Below are positions 27,087 through 36,287 of a stretch of 64,000 nucleotides of DNA, in pieces. Each line of letters begins with the position of its first letter. Position 1 is the stretch's first letter. The stretch covers positions 47,483 to 111,482 of the forward strand of contig NZ_JAAEDH010000017.1 in the NCBI RefSeq assembly GCF_018128965.1, read 5' to 3'. Source of the DNA: Plastoroseomonas arctica. Lineage in GTDB: Bacteria; Pseudomonadota; Alphaproteobacteria; Acetobacterales; Acetobacteraceae. A program made the translations under genes and the position numbers. The notes under the pieces were generated by a model. That model was given only the letters and a program-made list of their open reading frames with translations. It was not told the origin of the DNA and ran no database searches.

Positions 27087-27851
27087 ATGCGCCGTTGGTT
27101 GCCCTTGCTGCTACTGTTGCTGTTGCTGGCCACGCCCGCCTGGGCGCAGGCAAGCCCCACCGTTTTCGCTGCCGCCAGCCTGACCGACGCGCTGCGCGCG
27201 CTGTCGGAAGCATGGCAGGCGCGCGGGCATCCGGCGCCGCGGCTCTCCTTCGCGGCGTCTTCCGCGCTCGCGCGTCAGATCGAGCAGGGCGCGCCGGCGG
27301 ATCTGTTCCTCAGCGCCGACGAGCCGTGGATGGACTACGTCGCCGAGCGCGGTCTGATCGAGACGGCCTCGCGCGTCAGCCCGATCGGGAATGCGCTGGT
27401 GGTGATCGCCCCGCGCGGCGGCCAGGCGCCGGTCACGATCGCGCGCGGTGTGGATTTCGCGGCGATGCTGGGCGCGCGCGGGCGGCTCGCGACGGGTGAC
27501 CCCGCGCATGTGCCGGCCGGACGCTATGCGCAGGCGGCGCTGGAATGGCTCGGCCAATGGGATGCGGTGATGCCGCGCCTCGCACGCGCCGAAAATGTGC
27601 GCGCCGCGCTGCTGCTGGTCGAACGCGGCGAGGCGCCGCTCGGCATCGTCTACGGCACCGATGCGGCCGCGAGCACGGCGGTGCAGGTGGTCGGCGCCTT
27701 CCCCGCCGAGAGCCACACGCCGATCACCTACCCCTTCGCGTTGACGCGCGGCGGTGCGGCCAATGCCGAGGCGCGCGCGCTGCTCGGCTTCATCGCGGGG
27801 CCGGAGAGTGCCGCGGTCTGGCAGCGCCACGGATTCTCCCTCGCGCGATGA
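27087..27851 (+). CDS. modA: molybdate ABC transporter substrate-binding protein ModA
   Basis: The 254-residue protein has a signal peptide (ending near TPAWA-QASP) and the ModA pattern FAAASLTDALRALSEAW, SFAASSALARQIEQGAPADLF and a C-terminal LLGFIAGPESAAVWQRHGF. Ser side chains in the AAAS and AASS loops are typical molybdate ligands. It acts in the periplasm and delivers molybdate or tungstate to ModBC. Its stop overlaps the modB ATG (ATGA). A Mo-box lies immediately upstream. Confidence 0.96.
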   Translation: MRRWLPLLLLLLLLATPAWAQASPTVFAAASLTDALRALSEAWQARGHPAPRLSFAASSALARQIEQGAPADLFLSADEPWMDYVAERGLIETASRVSPIGNALVVIAPRGGQAPVTIARGVDFAAMLGARGRLATGDPAHVPAGRYAQAALEWLGQWDAVMPRLARAENVRAALLLVERGEAPLGIVYGTDAAASTAVQVVGAFPAESHTPITYPFALTRGGAANAEARALLGFIAGPESAAVWQRHGFSLAR

Positions 27852-28549
27852 TGGGCGGCTGGCTGAGCGCGGAGGAATACCAGGCGCTGCGCCTCAGCCT
27901 CGATGTCGCGACGCGCTCGGTCGCGCTGTCGCTGGTGCCCGCGGTGCTGGTCGCACTCGCGCTCGCGCGCGGGCGGTTCCCGGGGCGGGTGGTGCTCGAT
28001 GCGGTGGTGCTGCTGCCGCTGGTGGTCCCGCCGGTGGTGGTGGGCTGGGCGCTGCTGATGCTGTTCGGCGTGCGCGGCCCTATCGGGGCGCCGCTGCATG
28101 ACTGGTTCGGCGTGCGCCTGGTCTTCACCACCGAGGGCGCGGCGCTGGCAACCGCGGTGATGTCCTTCCCGCTGATCGTGCGCAGCGTGCGCCTGGGGAT
28201 CGAGGGCGTGGATGCGGGGCTCGAGGCCGCGGCCAGTACGCTGGGCGCGGGACCGTTCGACCGGTTCTTCTGCGTCACGCTGCCGCTGATGTCGCCGGGC
28301 ATCCTGGCCGGCGCGGTGACCGCCTTCGCGGCGGGGCTGGGCGAGTTCGGCGCGGTCATCACCTTCGCGTCCAACATTCCCGGCGAGACGCAGACCCTGC
28401 CGCTGGCCATCTACAGCGCGACGCAGACGCCGGGCGGCGAGGGCACGGCGGCGCGGCTGGCGGCGCTGTCCTTCTGCCTCGCGATGGGCGGGCTGCTGCT
28501 TGCGGAATTCATCGCGCGGCGGATGCGCCGGGGGCTCGCCGGCGCCTGA
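27848..28549 (+). CDS. modB: molybdate ABC transporter permease ModB
   Basis: The 233-residue inner-membrane protein has about five or six helices and the permease EAA loop (LEAAASTLGAGPFDRFFCVT, about residues 129-148), followed by PLMSPGI. The ATG at 27848 overlaps the modA stop; a second ATG follows at once. The stop shares bases with the modC start (TGATG). It forms the channel of the ModABC importer. Confidence 0.96.
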   Translation: MMGGWLSAEEYQALRLSLDVATRSVALSLVPAVLVALALARGRFPGRVVLDAVVLLPLVVPPVVVGWALLMLFGVRGPIGAPLHDWFGVRLVFTTEGAALATAVMSFPLIVRSVRLGIEGVDAGLEAAASTLGAGPFDRFFCVTLPLMSPGILAGAVTAFAAGLGEFGAVITFASNIPGETQTLPLAIYSATQTPGGEGTAARLAALSFCLAMGGLLLAEFIARRMRRGLAGA

Positions 28550-29643
28550 TGCTTGAGGTCGATCTCGCGCATCGCTATGGGGCGGAGGGTTTCGCGCTCG
28601 ACGTCGCGTTCACCGCGCCGGCGGATGGCGTGACGGCGCTGTTCGGCCCCTCGGGTTCGGGAAAAAGCAGCGTGCTCGCGGCGATCGCGGGACTGCTGCG
28701 GCCGGATCGTGGGCGGGTGGTGCTGGGCGGTGCGGCGATGCTCGACACGCAGCGCGGCGTGGCGCTGGCGCCGGAGGCGAGGCGGTGCGGGGTGGTGTTC
28801 CAGGATGCACGGCTGTTCCCGCATATGAGTGTGGCGACCAACCTCCGCTTCGGGCTGCGCCGCGCGCCGGCGGGCGCGATGGGGCCGGGTTTTGAGGAGG
28901 TGGTGGCGCTGCTGGGCATCGAGGCCCTGCTCGCCCGGCGACCGGCGAAACTCTCAGGCGGGGAGCGCCAGCGCGTGGCACTCGGGCGGGCGCTGCTATC
29001 GCGTCCGCGCATGCTGCTGATGGATGAGCCGCTCGCCGCCCTCGACGCCGCGCGCCGCGCGGAGGTGCTGCCCTTCATCGCGCGGCTGCGCGACGCGGCC
29101 CGGATCCCCATCCTGTACGTGACGCATGCGCTGGATGAGGTGGATGCGCTTGCCGACCGCATGGTGCTGATGGAGGACGGGCGCGTGCGCGCGGCCGATA
29201 CGGTGGAGGCCATCGCCGCGCGCACCGACCTGCCGCTCGCCGCGCGGCGCGATGCGGGGGTGCTGCTGCCCTGCCAAGTGGCGGCGCATGACGGGGCGCG
29301 CGGCCTGACGCGGCTGGATTTCGCCGGCGGCGCGCTGCTGGTGCCGATGCGCGGGGATGCGGTGGGCACGGCGCTGCGGCTGCGCCTGAGGGCGCGCGAC
29401 GTCGCCGTGGCGCTGTCGCGGCCGGAGGGGGTTTCCATGCAGAACATCCTGCCCGCCACGCTTGCGTCCATCAGCGAGACGGGGGCGCCGCATGAGGTGT
29501 TCCTCCGCCTCGCGGTGGGGCCTTCGGTGCTTCTCGCGCGCGTCACGCGCGACAGCGTGGCGCGGTTGGGCCTCGCGCCTGGGATGGAGATCTGGGCCCT
29601 GGTGAAATCGGTGACCTTTGATCGCACGGAGCTCGGCCGATGA
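28549..29643 (+). CDS. modC: molybdate ABC transporter ATP-binding protein ModC
   Basis: The 364-residue ATPase has Walker A GPSGSGKSS (33-41), signature LSGGERQRVALGRAL (about 134), Walker B LLMDEPLAALD and the H-loop in LYVTHALDEVD. A C-terminal molybdate-binding TOBE domain (about 290-355) follows, which is usual for ModC. It drives ModB. It overlaps modB by one base and modE by ATGA. Confidence 0.96.
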   Translation: MLEVDLAHRYGAEGFALDVAFTAPADGVTALFGPSGSGKSSVLAAIAGLLRPDRGRVVLGGAAMLDTQRGVALAPEARRCGVVFQDARLFPHMSVATNLRFGLRRAPAGAMGPGFEEVVALLGIEALLARRPAKLSGGERQRVALGRALLSRPRMLLMDEPLAALDAARRAEVLPFIARLRDAARIPILYVTHALDEVDALADRMVLMEDGRVRAADTVEAIAARTDLPLAARRDAGVLLPCQVAAHDGARGLTRLDFAGGALLVPMRGDAVGTALRLRLRARDVAVALSRPEGVSMQNILPATLASISETGAPHEVFLRLAVGPSVLLARVTRDSVARLGLAPGMEIWALVKSVTFDRTELGR

Positions 29644-29984
29644 GCGTGGGACGGCTGAGCCTGCGCATCGACCTGCCGCAGGGTCGCATCGGTCCGGGCA
29701 AGATCGCGCTGTTGGAGGCGATCGCTCGCGAGGGATCGATCTCGGCGGCGGCGCGCGCGCAGGCGATGAGCTATCGCCGTGCCTGGGCGCTGGTGGAGTC
29801 CATCGGCGAGGTGCTGGGCGAGCCGGGGGTGACCGCCAGCCCTGGCGGCGCGGGCGGCGGCGGCGCGGTGCTGACCGCGGCCGGGCGCAAGCTGGTGGCG
29901 GATTACCGCGCGATCGAGCGCGCGGCCGAACGCGTCGCGGCGCGGCGGCTTTCGGCCTTGGCCTCGCGCCTCAGCGCAGGCTGA
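29640..29984 (+). CDS. modE: ModE-type molybdate-responsive regulator, DNA-binding domain only
   Basis: The 114-residue protein is the winged-helix domain of ModE/LysR type: GPGKIALLEAIAREGSISAA, then MSYRRAWALVESI and a GGGGAVLTAAGRKLVADY wing. It lacks the C-terminal Mop domains that bind molybdate in E. coli ModE. Either it does not sense molybdate directly or it relies on a separate Mop protein or on ModC. The Mo-box at 27046 is the obvious target. Its last 14 bases overlap the end of the convergent dehydrogenase gene. Confidence 0.88.
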   Translation: MSVGRLSLRIDLPQGRIGPGKIALLEAIAREGSISAAARAQAMSYRRAWALVESIGEVLGEPGVTASPGGAGGGGAVLTAAGRKLVADYRAIERAAERVAARRLSALASRLSAG

Positions 29985-30939
29985 TCAGCGCGCGCGGATC
30001 GGACTCGCGCCCTTCGATGACATCCAGCGCGGTGCGCAGCACGATCAGCCCGACGCGGTCGATCGCCGCACGCGTGCTTGCGCCGGAATGCGGAGTCGCG
30101 ACCAGGTTCTTCAGCCCCCAAAGTGGGCTGTCGGGCGGCGGCGGTTCCTGCTCGAAGGTGTCGAGACCCGCGCCGCCGAGCGGCCCGTCGCGCAGCGCCG
30201 CGGCCAGCGCCCGCTCATCGACCAGGCCGCCGCGGGCGGTGTTGATGAGGAAGGATCCCGGCCGCATCTGCGCAAACGCATCCGCATTCATCATGTGCGC
30301 GGTCGCCGGCGTCAGCGGGCAGTGCAGGCTGACGATGTCGCTGGCGGCGAGCAGCGCCGCAAGGTGCGGCACGCGGGTCGCGCCGGGCGGCATCTGCGCA
30401 TCGGGTGCCTTCTTGGGGTCGAGGATCAGCACCGGCATGCGCAGCGGTGCGACCATCGCGATCAGCGCGCGCGCGATGTCGCCCAGGCCGACGATGCCGA
30501 GCGTGCGGCCCTGCAGCTCCACGCCGTTCGGATAAGGCTTGTCCCAATGGCCGGCACGCACGCGGCCATCGAGCCAGGGGATGGCGCGCGCCACCGCGAA
30601 CATCAGCCCGAAGGCGAGTTCCGCGACCGACTGGCTATTGGCACCGCGCGCGATATAGACGGGAACGCCGTGCTTCCTCGACGCCACGAGGTCGATGTTC
30701 TCGTACCCAACGCCGTGCCGCACGATGACGCGAAGGCGTGGCGAGGCGGTGATGACCTGCTCGTCGATCTGGCATTGGCGGACGATGATCGCATCCACCT
30801 GCTCGGCCGCGGCGATGGCGGCGGCCTCGGCCGAGGGCGTGTAGGCGGGAATGGCGACCAGGCGCACGCCGCGCGCCTCGGCTTCGGCGCGGGCCTCGGG
30901 CGACAGCGTCGGGCCGGTGATCAGCATGGTGATGGGCAT
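29971..30939 (-). CDS. D-2-hydroxyacid dehydrogenase family protein
   Basis: The 322-residue protein has the phosphoglycerate dehydrogenase-type fold. The NAD motif is LGIVGLGDIARALIAM (GxGxxxR region). The substrate Arg lies in LINTARGGLVDERAL, the Glu in FEQEPP and the active-site His in PHSGASTRAA (His near residue 284). It oxidises or reduces a 2-hydroxy/2-oxo acid with NAD(P). It is the last gene of the tcuA-tcuB-hydrolase operon, 5 bp after the hydrolase. Its 3' end overlaps modE tail to tail. The substrate is unknown but may belong to the same catabolic route. Confidence 0.9.
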   Translation of the reverse strand: MPITMLITGPTLSPEARAEAEARGVRLVAIPAYTPSAEAAAIAAAEQVDAIIVRQCQIDEQVITASPRLRVIVRHGVGYENIDLVASRKHGVPVYIARGANSQSVAELAFGLMFAVARAIPWLDGRVRAGHWDKPYPNGVELQGRTLGIVGLGDIARALIAMVAPLRMPVLILDPKKAPDAQMPPGATRVPHLAALLAASDIVSLHCPLTPATAHMMNADAFAQMRPGSFLINTARGGLVDERALAAALRDGPLGGAGLDTFEQEPPPPDSPLWGLKNLVATPHSGASTRAAIDRVGLIVLRTALDVIEGRESDPRALISLR

Positions 30940-30944
30940 GCGGT

Positions 30945-32033
30945 TCAGCCCGCCGCGAGCAAGGTGAGCAGCATGGCGACGGTCGCTTCGGGCTGTTCCT
31001 GCTGCACCCAGTGGCCGGCGCCGGGGATGAGCTGGATCTCGCCCATGTGCGGGCAGGCCGCGCGCATCTTCGCCAGTGCGCCGGGCACCTGCTGCACGCC
31101 CCAGTCGGACGCGCCGGAGAAGAAGATGGCGGGCACGTCGATGGTCTTGCCGGCGAAGATTTCCTGCTCGGCCTGGAATCGGCCGGTGGTGCGGGTGCGG
31201 TACCATTGCAGCCCGCCCTGGAAGCCGGTGCGCGCGTATTCGGCGGCATAGACGGCGAGTTCCGCATCGGTGAGCCAGGGGGATTCGCCGGGCGGCATCG
31301 CCTCGGCCACGGCGTCTGGCATCGAGTGGGCCGCATCCATGATGTAGTAGGTCGGCATCTGCGCCAGCGCCTCGGCATTCCATCCCGGCAGCGGGTGCGG
31401 CGTGTTGCCGGGCCAATCCGCGGATTTGTGATGGTAGTAGGCGCGCAGGAAGGCGTGCAGGCCATCGGGCGCGTTCATCATGTCGGCGGTCGCGTGCCGC
31501 TCGGAGTAGTACCACTGGTAGTGCTTGCGCGGGCGCGGCAGGGCCGCGAGTGCAGCGTGGATGTCGGGCACGGCGCCGGGTTTCGGCAGCGCTGGCGCGC
31601 CGGCAAACGGAGAGCTCATCAGCGCCATACGAGTGAAGATGTCGGGGCGCAGCATGGTGCACCAGGCGGCGACCGGTGAGCCGAAATCATGGCCCACCAC
31701 CGCCTCGACCTTCGCCACACCGCAGGCGTCGAGCACGCCGATCGCGTCGCGCACCAGGTTGAAGACGCGGAACGGCGAAAGGTCGCCGTCGTAATCGTCG
31801 CTCCAGCCGGTGGTGCGGCCATAGCCGCGCTGGTCGGGGGCGATGACGTGGTAGCCGGCCGCCGCCAGCGCTGGCATCACCTTGCGCCAGGAATAGGCGA
31901 GCTCCGGAAAGCCGTGCAGCATCAGCAGCGCGGGGTTGCCCGGTTGCCCCGCCTCCAGCACATGCACGCGCAGGCCATTGATGCCATCGAGGTAACGAGC
32001 GCGGATGCCTTCGGGCAGCGGCAAGGCGTTCAC
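30945..32033 (-). CDS. epoxide hydrolase/haloacid dehalogenase-like alpha/beta hydrolase
   Basis: The 362-residue protein has HGFPELAYSWR (40-50; HGxP oxyanion motif), a nucleophile elbow VVGHDFGSP with Asp116 instead of Ser, lid Tyr residues around HYQWYYSE, and a late GAGHWVQQEQP with the catalytic His. An Asp nucleophile points to epoxide hydrolases or fluoroacetate dehalogenases, not esterases. The start is GTG 32033, overlapping the tcuB stop (GTGA). The link to tcu genes suggests it opens or cleaves a related intermediate. That is inference. Confidence 0.85.
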   Translation of the reverse strand: MNALPLPEGIRARYLDGINGLRVHVLEAGQPGNPALLMLHGFPELAYSWRKVMPALAAAGYHVIAPDQRGYGRTTGWSDDYDGDLSPFRVFNLVRDAIGVLDACGVAKVEAVVGHDFGSPVAAWCTMLRPDIFTRMALMSSPFAGAPALPKPGAVPDIHAALAALPRPRKHYQWYYSERHATADMMNAPDGLHAFLRAYYHHKSADWPGNTPHPLPGWNAEALAQMPTYYIMDAAHSMPDAVAEAMPPGESPWLTDAELAVYAAEYARTGFQGGLQWYRTRTTGRFQAEQEIFAGKTIDVPAIFFSGASDWGVQQVPGALAKMRAACPHMGEIQLIPGAGHWVQQEQPEATVAMLLTLLAAG

Positions 32034-33133
32034 GCCGAAGCGGCTTTCACCGCGCGGACCTCGCGCGCGTTGCGCAGTAGAGCGAGGCCGCGATACACGC
32101 CGTGCACCATCTTCGAATAGGGCAGTGCCAGGAACAGCGCGAGCACCAGGCCGAGATGGATCGCGAGCATCACGCCCATGGCACCCGTGTGCCGGATGGC
32201 AAGCAGCAGCAGCCCGGTGGACCCCACCAGGAACAGCAGGCTCAGCATCGCGTATTCGCCGCCCACCGCCTGCTGCGCGACGGGGACAGGGTCGGTCACG
32301 ATTTTCAGGCGGATCAGTCCGGCGGTGCCGATGCAGAGCAGCAGCCCCCCCCAGAAACCCAGCTGCACCGGCAGGGAGAAGAAGGCATGCGGCGAGCGCA
32401 GGCCCAGGATGTGGTGGAAGATCGCGCCACTGGTCGTCGCAGCGAAGCACAGCATGAAGCCGTAGAACATCGCGTGGTGCAGCCAGCGCTTCTGGCCGGT
32501 GAAGCCGTCATCGACGTCGTTGCAGCCGTGGCCGCCGCCGCCGAGATTGCGCAGCGTCAGGATGCTCACACCTGCATCGATCGCGGGTGCCACGGTGATT
32601 GGGCCACCAGCGGTGGCGCGCCAGTAGCGCAGCGCACCCATGGCGGTGGCAAAGCCCGCATAAAGGAAGGCGGCACCCGCTATTCCCGTCATCAGCCACA
32701 TGGGGATCACGCGGAAGAAGGCGCCCTGCCCCGTCTGGGCGGTGTAGAGGATGGCGGGGTCGCCGAACGCCATCACCCCGATCAGCACCAGCGCGATGGC
32801 GAGTGCCGCAGCCAGCGACAGCAGCGTGCCGTTGCGCGCGAAGACGCGCCCCATCGCCGGCGGCCACGCGTATTCTGCGTAGGATTCCAGCCGCAGCGTT
32901 GCGAAGGTCGCCGGGATGTTCACGCCGAACTGGTGCGGCGGCGCATACTGGCACGCATGGTAGCAGCCCTTGCAGCCATGGCAGAGATTGGCCAGGTGCG
33001 TGAGGTCGCCGGCGGTGAAGTCGCGACGCATCGCCATGGCCGGGAACACCGCGCAATAGCCCTCGCAGTAGCGGCAGGAATTGCAGATCTCCATCTGCCG
33101 GCGGGCATCGGTGGTGGTCTCAGTTTCTTGCAT
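32030..33133 (-). CDS. tcuB: tricarballylate utilisation protein TcuB-like (Fe-S/membrane electron carrier)
   Basis: The 367-residue protein starts with two four-cysteine clusters, C17/C20/C23/C27 (CNSCRYCEGYC) and C51/C54/C57/C61 (CHGCKGCYHAC). These are followed by a soluble stretch and about six membrane helices with His residues. In Salmonella, TcuB reoxidises the FAD of TcuA and passes electrons to the quinone pool. It overlaps tcuA by 14 bp and the hydrolase by GTGA. The Fe-S ligands are all intact. Confidence 0.93.
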   Translation of the reverse strand: MQETETTTDARRQMEICNSCRYCEGYCAVFPAMAMRRDFTAGDLTHLANLCHGCKGCYHACQYAPPHQFGVNIPATFATLRLESYAEYAWPPAMGRVFARNGTLLSLAAALAIALVLIGVMAFGDPAILYTAQTGQGAFFRVIPMWLMTGIAGAAFLYAGFATAMGALRYWRATAGGPITVAPAIDAGVSILTLRNLGGGGHGCNDVDDGFTGQKRWLHHAMFYGFMLCFAATTSGAIFHHILGLRSPHAFFSLPVQLGFWGGLLLCIGTAGLIRLKIVTDPVPVAQQAVGGEYAMLSLLFLVGSTGLLLLAIRHTGAMGVMLAIHLGLVLALFLALPYSKMVHGVYRGLALLRNAREVRAVKAASA

Positions 33134-34517
33134 GGCGCGCGGCCTCCTCGCCGGCGAGCCGCCCGAAGACGGTGCCGATCGTCATCCCGAACCCGGCCAG
33201 ATAGCCCTGGCCCAGAATATTGCCAGCCATGATCTCGCCCGAGGCGAAGAGATTGGCCGAGGGCTTGCCGTCCGCCATCATCACCCGCGCGCGATCATTC
33301 ACCTTCACGCCGAGGAAGGTGAAGGTAATCCCCGGCCGCAGTGGGTGGCCGTAGAAGGGCGGAGTATCGATGCGCCGCGCCCAATGGCTCTTGGGCGGCA
33401 TCAGCCCTTCTGTGCGGCAGTCGTCGGGTTTCTGCGGCGTGAAGGTGCCGGGGCGGACGGCTGCGTTGTACTCGGCCACGACCTTCTCCAGCTTGCCGGC
33501 GTCGAGACCCAGCTTGCCCGCGAGTTCGCTGATGGTGTCCGCCTGCTCCGGCGGGAAGACGCTGGGCAGGTAGTTGTGCAGCGCCTGGCTGTCCGTGATG
33601 GCGAAGGCGCTCTGACCCGGCTGCTGCGCGATCAGCCTTCCCCAGATGGCGTAGCGCTTCGGCCAGACATCCTCGCCCTCATCGTAGAAGCGCTCGACGT
33701 CGCGGTTCACGGCGATGGCGAAGGGCACGCAATCGAGGCGCATGGCGAGGCCACCATCCTCCATCGGTGCGCGCGCATCGTTCGCCACCGCGTGGAACTG
33801 CGTCGGGTCGCCCACCTGCTGGATGCCCTGCGCGAGCAAATCCTTGAGGATGGTGCCCTGCGCATAGGGCGTGCCGCGGATCTGGAAGTTGTCGGCCGCG
33901 TCGCCCCAATACTCGCGCAGCCATTCGCGGTTCGCCTGGAAGCCGCCAGACGAGGCGATGAAGCACTTGCCGCGCACCCGCGCCGGAAAGCCGCGATGGG
34001 TGATCTGCGCCTCGGTGGCGAAGCCGTCCTCCACCGCGATGTGCCGCACCTCGGAATCGTAGATGATCGCGATGCCGAGCTTTTCCGCGGTGCGGTACAT
34101 CGCGTTCACCAGCGCCTTGCCGCCGCCGAGGAAGAAGGCGTTGGTGCGGCTCAGCGACAATGTGCCCGACAACGAGGGCTGGAACACGACGCCGCAATCG
34201 CGCAGGAATCCCGGCGCGAATTGCGAGGCGCGGATCGTCATGCGGGCGAGGGGTTCATCGGTGCGGCCGCCGGTGACGCGCAGCAAATCGTCCCAGTATT
34301 CTTCTTCCAGGTAGCTCTCGGTCAGCACGTCGGTCGGTGCGGGGTGCAGCGCGCGCAGGTTGCGGGTGTGGCGGGAATTGCCGCCGCGCATGGATCTGGG
34401 CGCGTGCTCGATCAGCAGGACGGAGGCGCCGGCGCGCCGGGCGGTGATCGCGGCGCTCAACGCGGCATTGCCGCCCCCCACCACCACCACGTCATACAGC
34501 GCATCCAGATCCGCCAT
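33120..34517 (-). CDS. tcuA: FAD-dependent tricarballylate dehydrogenase TcuA-like
   Basis: The 465-residue flavoprotein has the N-terminal dinucleotide fold YDVVVVGGGNAALSAAITAR (GGGNAA at 14-19), a central FAD_binding_2 domain and the C-terminal GQGYLAGFGMTIGTVFGRLAG. TcuA oxidises tricarballylate to cis-aconitate. This protein may act on that or on a related carboxylate, since the operon includes extra enzymes and lacks a TcuC transporter. It leads the operon; the divergent GMC gene starts 115 bp away, so a shared regulatory region is likely. No regulator gene (TcuR) is beside it. Confidence 0.92.
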   Translation of the reverse strand: MADLDALYDVVVVGGGNAALSAAITARRAGASVLLIEHAPRSMRGGNSRHTRNLRALHPAPTDVLTESYLEEEYWDDLLRVTGGRTDEPLARMTIRASQFAPGFLRDCGVVFQPSLSGTLSLSRTNAFFLGGGKALVNAMYRTAEKLGIAIIYDSEVRHIAVEDGFATEAQITHRGFPARVRGKCFIASSGGFQANREWLREYWGDAADNFQIRGTPYAQGTILKDLLAQGIQQVGDPTQFHAVANDARAPMEDGGLAMRLDCVPFAIAVNRDVERFYDEGEDVWPKRYAIWGRLIAQQPGQSAFAITDSQALHNYLPSVFPPEQADTISELAGKLGLDAGKLEKVVAEYNAAVRPGTFTPQKPDDCRTEGLMPPKSHWARRIDTPPFYGHPLRPGITFTFLGVKVNDRARVMMADGKPSANLFASGEIMAGNILGQGYLAGFGMTIGTVFGRLAGEEAARHARN

Positions 34518-34632
34518 GCATCATCCCCTGCCCTGCGTGATATTTCACCGGTGCCGTGGATTGTCCAGGCGGCTGGGCTTTGCACAGGCGCGCCTTCGCG
34601 CCACCATGGCTTAAAGACGAGGGGAAGACGCC

Positions 34633-36282
34633 ATGGCATCGGACGTCGAACAGTTCGATTACGTGATCGTGGGTGCAGGCGCCGCCGGTTGCGTGCTGGC
34701 GAACCGGCTCAGCGAGGATGCCAGCGTCACGGTCTGCGTCCTTGAATCCGGCCCACCCGACCGCAACCCCTTCATCCACATTCCCGCCGGCTTCATCAAG
34801 ACGCTGTTCGACCCCGGCGTGACCTGGCAGTTCAAGACCGAGCCCACCCAGAACACCGGCGGCCGCGCGATCGCGACGACGCAGGGTCGCACACTCGGCG
34901 GGTCCAGCTCGATCAACGGGCTGATCTACAATCGCGGCCAGCCCGATGACCTCAACGGCTGGGCGCAGCGCGGCAATCGCGGCTGGGGCTATGCCGACAT
35001 GCTGCCCTATTTCCTCCGCACCGAACGCCGCATCGGCTTCGGCGAGGCCGGGATCCGCGGCCGCGAGGGCAAGCTGCCGGTCACCGACATGGACTGGTTC
35101 CACCCGCTATCGGAAGCCTTCATCGCCAGCGCCATCGCCGCGGGCATTCCGCGCAACCCGGACTACAACAGCGGCGACCAGGCGGGCGTGGGCTACTACC
35201 AGCGCCTGATCGAGAAGGGCCGCCGGGTGAGTGCGGCGCGCGCCTTTCTCAAGCCCGTGATGGACCGGCGCAACCTCGAAGTCCGCACCCATGCGCGCGC
35301 CGAGGCGGTGCTGCTTGAGGGCAAGCGCGCCGTGGGCATCCGCTATCGCCATGACGTGGATCGCGGCGCCGCGCCGCGCGTGGTGCGCGCGCGGCGCGAG
35401 GTGATCCTCTCGGCCGGTACCGTGAACACCGCGCGGCTGCTGCAGGTCTCCGGCATCGGGCCGGCCGAGCTGCTCGGGGAGATCGGCGTTCCGGTGCTGC
35501 ATGAACTCCCCGGCGTGGGCGCGAATTTCCGCGACCATTACGCGGTGCGCTTCGTGATGCGCGCGAAGCCCGGCGTGAAATCGCTCAACGAACTCTCCAG
35601 GGGACTGAACCTCGGCGCGCAGATCGCGCGTTGGGCACTGCGCAAGCCCTCCATCCTCGCGACGAGCCCGTCGCACGTGCACGTGTTCTGGAACGGCGCG
35701 AACGACCCCAAGGCGCCGCCCGACGTACAATGCGTCTTCACGCCGGGCAGCTATGCCGAGGGCAAGGTCTATGTGCTCGACGATTACCCGGGCGTGACCG
35801 CCGGCGCCTGGCAGCATCGCCCGCAGAGCCATGGACACGTGAAGGCACGCTCTGCGGATGTGTTCGTCGACCCCTCGATCAATCCGAACTACCTGAGCGA
35901 TCCGCTCGACTGGCCGGTGCTGCTGGGGGGCATGAAGCTGATCCGCGGGCTGCTGCACCGCCCCGAGATCGGCGCCTATCTCGACGGTGAATCGCTGCCC
36001 GGCGACGCGGTGCAGGGTGAGGACGAACTGCGCGACTACGCCCGGCGCAACGGCTCCACCACCTACCACCTGATCGGCACCGCGAAGATGGGACCGGCGA
36101 GTGATCCCATGGCGGTGGTCGACGATACGCTGTGCGTGCACGGCCTCGCGGGGCTGCGGGTCGCCGATGCGTCGATCATGCCGGCCATGGTCTCGGCGAA
36201 CACCTACGCGACGACACTCGCGATTGCGGAGAAGGCCGCGGACATGGTGCGCGGGCGGGCGCCGGCGTCGATGGCGGCATGA
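34633..36282 (+). CDS. GMC-family FAD oxidoreductase (choline dehydrogenase-like)
   Basis: The 549-residue protein has the N-terminal VIVGAGAAGCVLANRL, GMC signature 1 TLGGSSSINGLIYNRG (about 94-109), signature 2 near SAGTVNTARLLQVSGIGP and the C-terminal catalytic block TTYHLIGTAKMG through VADASIMPAMVSANTYATT, with the active-site His. It oxidises an alcohol with FAD. The subgroup is usually labelled choline dehydrogenase, but the substrate cannot be read from sequence. GAGGGGA precedes the ATG. It is divergent from tcuA. Confidence 0.92.
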   Translation: MASDVEQFDYVIVGAGAAGCVLANRLSEDASVTVCVLESGPPDRNPFIHIPAGFIKTLFDPGVTWQFKTEPTQNTGGRAIATTQGRTLGGSSSINGLIYNRGQPDDLNGWAQRGNRGWGYADMLPYFLRTERRIGFGEAGIRGREGKLPVTDMDWFHPLSEAFIASAIAAGIPRNPDYNSGDQAGVGYYQRLIEKGRRVSAARAFLKPVMDRRNLEVRTHARAEAVLLEGKRAVGIRYRHDVDRGAAPRVVRARREVILSAGTVNTARLLQVSGIGPAELLGEIGVPVLHELPGVGANFRDHYAVRFVMRAKPGVKSLNELSRGLNLGAQIARWALRKPSILATSPSHVHVFWNGANDPKAPPDVQCVFTPGSYAEGKVYVLDDYPGVTAGAWQHRPQSHGHVKARSADVFVDPSINPNYLSDPLDWPVLLGGMKLIRGLLHRPEIGAYLDGESLPGDAVQGEDELRDYARRNGSTTYHLIGTAKMGPASDPMAVVDDTLCVHGLAGLRVADASIMPAMVSANTYATTLAIAEKAADMVRGRAPASMAA

Positions 36283-36287
36283 GAATA

